Shown in pieces: positions 57,234 through 64,000 of a stretch of DNA of 64,000 nucleotides (the first letter of the stretch is position 1; every line of letters begins with the position of its first letter). Below the pieces are notes generated by a model, which was not told the origin of the DNA, ran no database searches, and saw nothing but the letters and a program-made list of their open reading frames with translations. The DNA is from Aldehydirespirator sp965205155 (GTDB lineage: Bacteria; Actinomycetota; Acidimicrobiia; Acidimicrobiales; Aldehydirespiratoraceae): NCBI GenBank assembly GCA_965205155.1, contig OZ242033.1, positions 2,046,001-2,110,000 on the forward strand. Reading direction: 5' to 3'. Position numbers and translations under genes: made by a program.

Positions 57234-59342
57234 ATGGCCGAACGCAATCCCTACTCCGACTACATCGAGCGAGCTCAAGATGTTGTCGACTTTGATGAGA
57301 CCAGAGAGATCGCCGAGTGGAAGCACGAAGTCATCGAGGGGCTCGGTCCGGCTCTCGATGCGGTGCGTAAGGGAAGTAGTGACTGGCCGTCGCTGGTGGT
57401 GAGGGGCGTCACGCTCGAAGACGACATTTTTGATTGGCGTGCTGGCGAACCGCTCAAGAAATGGTTCAAGTCAGGTTCCGAGGAAGCGCTGAATGCCCTG
57501 AGAACTCTGTGGGACGAGGGAGCCGTGTCATCCGGTGAACGAATCCGCGGCTTCTTCGACTTAGTCCCCGCTGACGTGCCCGCGAAGCGCAAGGGGACGG
57601 GATTGAGGCCAGTCTCGGTTCTCCTGATGGCGCTAGGACCTGACTATCCGCCTTACAAGTTCCGGCAGTTCGACAGCGCTTACAAGCACACAGGTCATCC
57701 ACAGCCCCCAAAGGATGCTGATGAGGGAACCGCGTATGAGCACGCCGTGTCCTTCCTGGATCGACTGGTCGGCAGCAACGATGACACTCCCCAGGACCGT
57801 CTCGAAGCGGAATCGGTCCTCTGGCAAATGGAGTACGCCGCCAAACACGAAGAACCGGCTCCGCCGGCGAGGGTCTGGGTAATCAGAGCCGGCAAGGACG
57901 GTGAGCGCATCGAGTTCAATCTCAAGCGCGGGTTGGCTGGCATGGGCTGGGACCAACTCCCAGACTTGAGGAGCTTCTTAAGCCGCGCTGACCTGGAGGA
58001 CGCTGTTCGCGGAGCACTTCGTCGAGAGCGTCCCGATGACAGTGAGGCGTCGGTCTCCAGGTCGGCCTCCAATCATGTCGGGCAGCTCTGGAGGCTGCGC
58101 GAGGAGATTCGTGCAGGCGATCTGGTTGCGCAGCCTCACAAGACGGATCCCGTGGTTGCTTTAGGCCTAGTGACTCGGGCGTACTGGTACAACGGTAATC
58201 AAGACCCCGGCGCGTATCACGTCGTGTCGGTGGACTGGAAGCGTCCCGACATGTCTTGGGTTGGTATAGGTCAAGACCTTCGCAACTCGCTGAACGCGCA
58301 ACAGACCGTCTTTGCGGTCTCGCGCAACGATGCCGTATGGCGGTTCCACCAGATGCTGCTCACCGGTCACGATCCTGGAGCGCGGTCGGGACATAGCGGG
58401 CCTGAGCAGTCAGTCGAGATTCTCGAAAGGTTGGAGAAACTTGCGGACGAACTCCTATGGGAGGAGGTCGAACACCTGCGCAAGATTGCGATCATGCTTC
58501 GCGACAAGCGACAAGTCATCCTTCAAGGACCGCCGGGAACTGGCAAGACGTATGTCGCCCAGAAACTGGCGGAGAGCTTGGCCGGATCAGCGGAGCGGGT
58601 TCGGCTTGTCCAGTTCCATCCGTCGTACGCCTACGAGGACTTCGTGCAAGGATTCCGTCCGTCCCTCGAAGGCGGACAACACGGGTTCAAGCTGCGGGAC
58701 GGTCCACTGCTTGAGATGGCCAGGCGAGCCGAGGATGAGCCCGACGAGCTTCATGTCCTGGTCATCGACGAGATCAACCGCGGGAACGTGGCCAAGGTGT
58801 TCGGAGAGCTGTACTTCCTTCTGGAGTATCGCGACACCCCAATGCGGCTCCAATATTCCGACTACTTCGATGAGCCGTTCTCGTTGCCCAAGAACCTGTG
58901 GATCATCGGCACCATGAACACCGCCGATCGTTCCATAGCTTTGGTCGATCTCGCGCTACGGCGACGATTCTATTTTGTGGAGTTCCACCCCGACAGGCCG
59001 CCCATCAAGGGACTTCTACGGCAATGGCTAGCCGAGTACGCCAGTGAGCTGGAGTGGATCGCAGGCGTTGTGGACCGCGCCAATGAGAAGCTCGCCGAGC
59101 GACACGCTGCCATCGGGCCCAGCTACTTCATGAAGGAAGATCTCGACGAGGAAATGGTCGAGATGATCTGGGAACACAACGTGCTGCCGTATGTCGAGGA
59201 GCAACTCTTCGGCGAGCGCGATCAGCTTGACGGGTTCAAGCTGGACCTCCTGAGGCGAGAGAGCGAAGGCGGGACGGAGCCCGAGGCTCCGGCTGCCAAC
59301 GGTGGCGACGAGTCCGCGGACGGCGGCGATGCGCCGGATTGA
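57234..59342 (+). CDS. mcrB: McrB-type AAA+ GTPase of a modification-dependent restriction system
   Basis: 702 residues. The C-terminal AAA+ motor has Walker A GPPGTGKTYVAQ (about residue 428), Walker B HVLVIDEINRGNVAKVFGEL and the McrB signature NLWIIGTMNTADRSIALVDL-ALRRRF. A middle domain (about 220-360: RVWVIRAGKDGERIEFNLKR, GLAGMGWDQLPDL) resembles an EVE/PUA-like reader that would recognise modified bases. The first about 190 residues are unrecognised. It would translocate DNA for McrC cleavage of methylated or hypermodified phage DNA. ATG with a purine-rich stretch upstream. Confidence 0.88.
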   Translation: MAERNPYSDYIERAQDVVDFDETREIAEWKHEVIEGLGPALDAVRKGSSDWPSLVVRGVTLEDDIFDWRAGEPLKKWFKSGSEEALNALRTLWDEGAVSSGERIRGFFDLVPADVPAKRKGTGLRPVSVLLMALGPDYPPYKFRQFDSAYKHTGHPQPPKDADEGTAYEHAVSFLDRLVGSNDDTPQDRLEAESVLWQMEYAAKHEEPAPPARVWVIRAGKDGERIEFNLKRGLAGMGWDQLPDLRSFLSRADLEDAVRGALRRERPDDSEASVSRSASNHVGQLWRLREEIRAGDLVAQPHKTDPVVALGLVTRAYWYNGNQDPGAYHVVSVDWKRPDMSWVGIGQDLRNSLNAQQTVFAVSRNDAVWRFHQMLLTGHDPGARSGHSGPEQSVEILERLEKLADELLWEEVEHLRKIAIMLRDKRQVILQGPPGTGKTYVAQKLAESLAGSAERVRLVQFHPSYAYEDFVQGFRPSLEGGQHGFKLRDGPLLEMARRAEDEPDELHVLVIDEINRGNVAKVFGELYFLLEYRDTPMRLQYSDYFDEPFSLPKNLWIIGTMNTADRSIALVDLALRRRFYFVEFHPDRPPIKGLLRQWLAEYASELEWIAGVVDRANEKLAERHAAIGPSYFMKEDLDEEMVEMIWEHNVLPYVEEQLFGERDQLDGFKLDLLRRESEGGTEPEAPAANGGDESADGGDAPD

Positions 59343-60555
59343 GCTACAGGAGTATCGCGAGAGCGAGCCACTACGGCTGAGCGTCACCGAGCGCGACGCC
59401 CTCAAGCGAGCGCTGCCGTCCCTCACGATCCAGGCGGTGGAAGGCGCGAGCGACCTCTACACCCTACGGCCCGAAGCAGTGATCGGCGCATTCGAGCTCG
59501 AGGGGCTTTCCGTTGTCGTGCGTCCGAAGCTCGACATCTCACGTGTGATCTACCTGGCCTCCTACGCGATGGGGGCCTACAAACCCAAGGAACAGCGCTT
59601 CGACTTCACGTCAGAGCCGACGCTGGTGGAGGCATTGGCGTTCGCTCTGACCGCCGCCGCTCGCAGAGCATTTGCGCGCGGATTGCTGCACGGGTATCGG
59701 ACCGAGCAGGACGCGCTGCGGACTGTCCGTGGCCGGATCGATATGGCAGAACAGCTCAGGCGAAGGTTCGACCTGCTAGTGCCAGTTGAGGTCACCTACG
59801 ACGAGTTCACTGACGACATTCTGGCGAATCGTCTGGTGAAGGCCGCTGCTGAGCTTCTTGGTCGAGGGCGCCTTGAAGACTCGCGCTCGCGGGGCGGGCT
59901 CCGGTGGATGAGTGCAACGCTCGCCAACGTCACGCGAGTTCGGTTCCCCCCGCAGGACGTGCCGGAGGTCATGTTCGACCGGCTCAACGAGCACTACCGG
60001 GAGGTGGTGTCGCTCTCACGGTTGATCCTGCGATATCAGGCCCTGGAACTTGAGCGTGGCGAGACCCGGGCGTCGGGCTTCCTGATTGACATGAACGATG
60101 TGTTCCAGGGATTCATCACGAGGGCGCTCCAGGAGTCTCTCGGCGTCTCCGAGCGCACGCTTCGATCCGACAAGCGATTTCCCCGGTCAATCTTCCTCGC
60201 CGAGGACAAGGGACTCCGACTCAGACCTGATCTCACGTGGTGGGATGGTCGTCATTGCACGTTCGTGGGCGACGCCAAGTACAAGCGCATAGACGTCAAG
60301 AGCGTTCCGAACGCCGACATCTATCAGATCCTCGCCTACGCCGTCGCGCTCGGCTTGCCCGGTGGGTTGTTGGTCTACGCCAAGGGCGAGGCTGAACAGG
60401 TCGAGTATGTGGTTCCCGGCGCGGACAAACAGCTGGAGGTCTTAGCCGTAGACCTCGCCGGCTCGATCGAGGACCTCCACACGACCATCGATCGCTTGGC
60501 CAAGCGTGTCCGCTTGTTGCGCGCTGAAGCTCTCGGTACGGCGCGAGCTGCTTGA
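59329..60555 (+). CDS. mcrC: McrC-type nuclease subunit
   Basis: 408 residues from the ATG at 59329, overlapping mcrB by 14 bp. The N-terminal IQAVEGASDLYTLRPEAVIG and middle TVRGRIDMAEQLRRRFDLLV match McrC. The C-terminal PD-(D/E)xK nuclease has LRPDLTWWDGRHCTFVGDAK, YKRIDVKSVPNADIYQILAY. McrC activates the McrB GTPase and cuts DNA. Both subunits look intact. Confidence 0.88.
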   Translation: MRRIELQEYRESEPLRLSVTERDALKRALPSLTIQAVEGASDLYTLRPEAVIGAFELEGLSVVVRPKLDISRVIYLASYAMGAYKPKEQRFDFTSEPTLVEALAFALTAAARRAFARGLLHGYRTEQDALRTVRGRIDMAEQLRRRFDLLVPVEVTYDEFTDDILANRLVKAAAELLGRGRLEDSRSRGGLRWMSATLANVTRVRFPPQDVPEVMFDRLNEHYREVVSLSRLILRYQALELERGETRASGFLIDMNDVFQGFITRALQESLGVSERTLRSDKRFPRSIFLAEDKGLRLRPDLTWWDGRHCTFVGDAKYKRIDVKSVPNADIYQILAYAVALGLPGGLLVYAKGEAEQVEYVVPGADKQLEVLAVDLAGSIEDLHTTIDRLAKRVRLLRAEALGTARAA

Positions 60556-60718
60556 ACAGACTCGGGGCACTCAGCCGTCGCTGGGTGGTTGGGTTCGTTC
60601 ATCGTCTTGGTGCTGACTAGGCGAAGCCGACGATACCGGCCACTGAAATATATTGATTTATCTCAGACAATCTTGGATATAGCTGATAGATGTCACACCC
60701 CTCTGGCAAGATGTTCGC

Positions 60719-62293
60719 ATGGTTATGGACACGGCACGACGGGTGCGGGAGGGGTTGGCGGAATTGATTCGGCTGGCCAACGATCCGGCTACGGGGACTT
60801 CGGATCTTCGGGTGTTGCTGGGGGAGTGCAAGACCTTCGGCGGGCAGCTGGCGGTGCTGCAGGCTGATACGGCTGCCGGGGTAGCGGTGCGGGAGCGACA
60901 CGGCGATTCGGGTGTGGGGGTGCTGGCGCAGGCTGTGGGGTTGTCCCGGCGCGACGCGGCGGGGCAGGTGAAGGTGGCCAAGCAATTGGAGTCGCTGCCT
61001 TCGGTGCGCGACGCGGTGGAGAGCGGCGACATCTCCATTGCCAATGCCAAGGTGCTTTCTGGCACCTCGGAGAGGACCAGCGCCGAGCAGGTCGAGCAGG
61101 ACTCGGAGTTGTTGCAGAAGGCTGCGGTGTTGTCGCCTGAGCAGCTAACGCGGGAGGCAGGCCGGTGGGCCGCGCAGCGCCGACCTGACGACGCGGAGGG
61201 CGTCTATCGGCGACAGCGGCGTCGGAGGCGCCTGAGCTTCTGGGACGGAGACGACGGAATGGTGCATCTGCGGGGCGAGTTGGACCCGGTGACCGGTGCC
61301 AAGGTGCGCAAGCGGTTTGTGCAGGAGGCTGAGCGACTGCGCCGCTTGGACCTCCACAGTCCTGGGGGTGAGAAGCGCAGCCTCGACCAGCGAATGGCCG
61401 ACGCCCTTGACACGTTGACCTCACACGGCAGCATCTACACCAGAGCGGTCAGCGCCGGCAACAACATCAACGACGCCAACAACGGCAGCGCCGTGGGTGG
61501 TGTCAACGAGATCAGCGACGTCGGCGATGCTGATGGCGCCAACAGCGTCGGCAACGGGTTCGGTAACGCCGGCACCGTGGGTGGTGCCAACGGGGTCGGT
61601 AACGCCAGCACCGTGGGTGGTGCCAACGGGGTCGGCAACGCCAGTAGGGCTGGCAACGGGGCTGGTGGTGGGTGTGGGTGTGGCCGGGTGTCGGCTGACA
61701 TCACCATCGTGCAACATCTCAGTGCCGACGGCAGCGACGCCTTCGCTGAGGTCGCCGGGGGCGGGGTCATCCCCCCGAGCGTGCTCGAGGAGTATTTCTG
61801 CAACGCGCGCATCAAGGGGGTTGTGTTCAGCAGTGAGGGGATACCTCTATGGCACGGACACGCCAAGCGGCGCGCCACCAAGGCTCAGATGAATGCGTTG
61901 CGGGCCCTCTATGGAGCTTGCGGGGGCTGTGGCGCCGACATGTGGATCTGCGATGGCCATCACAGAGAGCCGGTGTCGCAAGGAGGGCGGACCGACATCG
62001 ACAACATGATGCTGCTGTGCTGGGCCTGCCACCAGAAGGTGCATCACCATGGCTGGCGAGAGGTGCCCGACGGGCGGGGCCTGTACACCATCGCACCGCC
62101 GGAGCGCATCCGCCACGGCCCCGCCCACGCACCCGACCCGCCGCCCGTGCGCGGATCCCCACATCAGCGCCCGCGCCGGGCCGCTCGACCGCCCGACACG
62201 GCAACGGCCCAGGACAATGCTCAGGCTCGGGCGCCGAATGGTGAGGGCAACCGGCGCCCAGCGGAGCCTGAGCCGCTGTTCACCGTCGCCTAG
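60719..62293 (+). CDS. DUF222 / HNH endonuclease-domain protein (13E12-type)
   Basis: 524 residues. The N-terminal DUF222 domain (ARRVREGLAELIRLANDPAT, VGLSRRDAAGQVKVAKQLES, ISIANAKVLSGTSERTSAEQ) is followed by a low-complexity insert (about 245-310, ANGVGNASTVGG repeats, Asn/Gly-rich), then an HNH domain: CGGCGADMWICDGHHREPVS, DIDNMMLLCWACHQKVHHHG. Such genes are multicopy in actinobacteria; their role is unknown but mobile-element-like spread is suspected. A truncated relative lies at 49607, upstream DNA included. Confidence 0.87.
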   Translation: MVMDTARRVREGLAELIRLANDPATGTSDLRVLLGECKTFGGQLAVLQADTAAGVAVRERHGDSGVGVLAQAVGLSRRDAAGQVKVAKQLESLPSVRDAVESGDISIANAKVLSGTSERTSAEQVEQDSELLQKAAVLSPEQLTREAGRWAAQRRPDDAEGVYRRQRRRRRLSFWDGDDGMVHLRGELDPVTGAKVRKRFVQEAERLRRLDLHSPGGEKRSLDQRMADALDTLTSHGSIYTRAVSAGNNINDANNGSAVGGVNEISDVGDADGANSVGNGFGNAGTVGGANGVGNASTVGGANGVGNASRAGNGAGGGCGCGRVSADITIVQHLSADGSDAFAEVAGGGVIPPSVLEEYFCNARIKGVVFSSEGIPLWHGHAKRRATKAQMNALRALYGACGGCGADMWICDGHHREPVSQGGRTDIDNMMLLCWACHQKVHHHGWREVPDGRGLYTIAPPERIRHGPAHAPDPPPVRGSPHQRPRRAARPPDTATAQDNAQARAPNGEGNRRPAEPEPLFTVA

Positions 62294-62333
62294 AGGGGCC
62301 GTCGTCGGCTCGCCGGCGATAGGTTGGCTGGCT

Positions 62334-62645
62334 GTGAGTGCGGGTGCCGGGGACGAGACGCTGGCCGGCTACCGGTCGAGCATCGACAACATCGACGCCT
62401 CGCTGGTGATGCTGCTGGGCGAGAGGTTCAAGATCACCAAGCAGGTCGGGATCTACAAGGCCCGCGTCGGCCTGCCGGCCGCGGACCCCGAGCGCGAGAC
62501 GGAGCAGATCGTCCGGCTGCGGGAAGTGGCCGCCTCCGTCGACCTCGACCCCTCCTTCAGCGAGAAGTTCCTGCGTCTCGTGTTCGCCGAGGTGAGGCGC
62601 GATCACGAGCTGGTTCGCAGCGACGACGCCGCCGCGGACAGCTAG
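62334..62645 (+). CDS. Chorismate mutase (AroQ-type)
   Basis: 103 residues, an all-helical AroQ fold: YRSSIDNIDASLVMLLGERF, KITKQVGIYKARVGLPAADP, ERETEQIVRLREVAASVDLD. The catalytic R, K, E/Q positions appear conserved. It converts chorismate to prephenate for Phe/Tyr synthesis. GTG at 62334 gives the usual length. Confidence 0.88.
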   Translation: MSAGAGDETLAGYRSSIDNIDASLVMLLGERFKITKQVGIYKARVGLPAADPERETEQIVRLREVAASVDLDPSFSEKFLRLVFAEVRRDHELVRSDDAAADS

Positions 62646-62805
62646 AGGCCGAGCGGGTATGCGGCGATCTGTGCGAATCCCGGCGACACGTGCAGCGAGG
62701 CCGTGGCCCGAGCGGCCCGTGAGCGCAGCGAACAAGAGCGGGGGAGACAACGCCGCACCGCGAGGCGGCATCGCCTACCCGCGCGCCCTCTGAGGCGCGC
62801 CCGCC

Positions 62806-64000
62806 GTGGCCGGGACCAGCCCGCCGGGCACACCCGAGGCACTGGCCCGGATCCTGTACGAGCGCTTCGAGGCCTTCCACGCCGACTTCATCTCCGTCAC
62901 CGCCCGGGCCGAGGGCCGCTTCCTGGCTGCGGACTGGCACGGACACCGCCAGGACGCCTTCGAGCGCCTGAACCTGCACACCGACGCGGTGCTCGACACC
63001 GTCGAAGCCTGCCGCGTCCAACTGCCCGACGCCGGCGCCCGACACGCCTGGGTCGACGCCCAGCGCCGCTACGTCGAGTTCCTCACCGATCGGGGCGACC
63101 TGGAACTGGCCGAGACCTTCTACAACTCCGTCACCAGGCGCCTGTTCGGCGTGGTCGGCCTCGACCGGGAACTGGAGTTCATCTGGCTCGGCCCCACCAC
63201 CCTGCCCGCCAGCGACGACACCGGACCGGAGCACAGCAGCATCAGCGTGCACGGCTCCACCGTCGAAGCGGTCGCGGCCGTCCTCGAACGCAGCCCGCTG
63301 GGTCCGCACTTCGCCGACCTCGCCCGCGACGCCGCGCTCGTCGCCGGCCGCATCGACGGCTACCTCGACGGCACATGGCGGGACCTCGACGCCATCGACA
63401 TGCTCGACCCGGTGTTCTACCGCCAGAAGGGCGCCTACCTCGTCGGCCGGCTGCGCTGGCTCAACCGGGTGTCTCCCTGCATCCTGCCGATCGTCCACGA
63501 CGACTCGGGCGTGCGCGTCGACGCCGCCCTCCTCACCGAGCCCGCGGCCAGCCGGCTGTTCAGCTACGCCCGCTCCTACATGCACGTACTGTCGTCCCGC
63601 CCCGCCTCCGTCGTGGCCTTCCTCAAGTCGATGCTGCCGGTGAAGCCCGTCGCCGAGCTCTACACCTCGCTGGGGTACTCCCAGCACGGCAAGACCAACC
63701 TCTTCCGCGCCCTGTACCGGCACATGGAGCACTCCAACACCCGGTTCGAGCAGTCCCGGGGCGCGGCCGGCACCGTCATGGCCGTGTTCGCGCTGCCGTC
63801 GTTCGACGTGGTGTTCAAGGTGATCAAGGACCGGTTCCCGCCCAGCAAGCGGACCACCCCCGAAGACGTGAAGCGCCGCTACCGGCTCGTGTTCGGATAC
63901 GACCGGATGGGCCGGCTGGTGGACGCCCAGGAGTTCGAGAACCTCACCTTCGCCCGGGACCGCTTCGACGACGAGCTCCTCGACGAGCTGCGCCGCGACT
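62806..64000 (+). CDS. aceK: Isocitrate dehydrogenase kinase/phosphatase (3' partial)
   Basis: 398 residues visible of about 580 usual; the frame runs past the window end. Starts near GTG 62806. Family segments: QKGAYLVGRLRWLNRVSPCI, SRLFSYARSYMHVLSSRPAS, ELYTSLGYSQHGKTNLFRAL, GTVMAVFALPSFDVVFKVIK (ATP-site Lys), DRFPPSKRTTPEDVKRRYRL, VFGYDRMGRLVDAQEFENLT. AceK switches isocitrate dehydrogenase off by phosphorylation so that carbon enters the glyoxylate shunt. It is mainly known from Proteobacteria and unexpected in an actinobacterium. Catalytic Asp residues after residue 398 are not visible. Confidence 0.9.
   Translation, partial: MAGTSPPGTPEALARILYERFEAFHADFISVTARAEGRFLAADWHGHRQDAFERLNLHTDAVLDTVEACRVQLPDAGARHAWVDAQRRYVEFLTDRGDLELAETFYNSVTRRLFGVVGLDRELEFIWLGPTTLPASDDTGPEHSSISVHGSTVEAVAAVLERSPLGPHFADLARDAALVAGRIDGYLDGTWRDLDAIDMLDPVFYRQKGAYLVGRLRWLNRVSPCILPIVHDDSGVRVDAALLTEPAASRLFSYARSYMHVLSSRPASVVAFLKSMLPVKPVAELYTSLGYSQHGKTNLFRALYRHMEHSNTRFEQSRGAAGTVMAVFALPSFDVVFKVIKDRFPPSKRTTPEDVKRRYRLVFGYDRMGRLVDAQEFENLTFARDRFDDELLDELRRD

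Noticed and set aside
57095..57295. Plus-strand frame upstream of mcrB as a small gene
   Set aside because: It overlaps the mcrB start in another frame and shows no ribosome site or recognisable sequence.
61490..61660. Tandem repeats in the DUF222/HNH gene as a separate repeat element
   Set aside because: They are in frame and encode an Asn/Gly-rich linker between two recognised domains, so they are treated as part of the gene.
62557..63732. 391-codon minus-strand frame opposite aceK
   Set aside because: The plus strand encodes conserved AceK segments in an uninterrupted frame; the antisense frame has no family signal.

Overview
The window is high-GC DNA that looks like an actinobacterial chromosome, most likely of class Acidimicrobiia. 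Supporting signs are the F420-dependent luciferase-like oxidoreductase, DUF222/HNH (13E12-type) genes, a secreted protein combining SLH and RCC1 repeats, RDD and YeiB-type (DUF418) membrane proteins, many GTG starts, and toxin-antitoxin operons that appear to be leaderless. The taxonomic call is inference; no rRNA or marker gene is present.

Layout. 0-5 kb is housekeeping: the end of metX, a sulfhydrylase overlapping it, tRNA-Gly, a phosphoribosyltransferase, a Doc-type toxin-antitoxin (TA) pair and tRNA-Cys. 5.2-7.3 kb holds a large multi-pass membrane protein in DNA of visibly lower GC. 7.3-15.3 kb is a scarred accessory segment: a decayed copy of a zinc-peptidase-like gene beside its intact relative, a metallophosphoesterase gene broken by a stop codon, an IS3-family element and a 3' truncation, a HEPN/MNT TA pair, an ABC transporter collapsed to its two ends, RelBE, and a Zur-boxed CobW GTPase fused by deletion to a WD40 gene. 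15.3-23.7 kb is more ordinary: an esterase, a 1128-residue SLH-RCC1-metalloprotease, a DUF418 protein, a DUF1801 protein, a serpin lipoprotein, an enoyl-CoA hydratase and a tRNA-Val.

23.7-43 kb is an accessory island. It carries two oppositely oriented groups of related secreted proteins that share a C-terminal module, an Ogt-type DNA repair protein, two further lipoproteins (one with a cadherin-like beta-sandwich), a TIGR02391-type gene, a second IS3-family element, a HigBA pair with a dead toxin, and an RES/Xre pair. 43-51.9 kb continues with a metallopeptidase lipoprotein, several gene fragments, a DddP-like M24 enzyme, VapBC and MazEF. 52-64 kb returns to metabolism (F420 oxidoreductase, aminoglycoside-phosphotransferase-like kinase, Rieske oxygenase plus RidA), then HicAB, a decayed CcdA/thioredoxin locus, McrBC, an intact DUF222/HNH gene, chorismate mutase and the start of aceK.

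Three themes stand out. First, TA and restriction genes are dense: seven apparently intact TA pairs, one TA with a broken toxin, two TA fragments, and McrBC. Second, many neighbours are deletion scars in which two gene ends meet. Third, a dispersed family of about 93-140 bp elements with terminal inverted repeats (CTCTGACCT...AGGTCAGAG) and two internal copies of an AATGTG motif 22-23 bp apart sits at or near many of these scars. It may be a miniature mobile element not described before.
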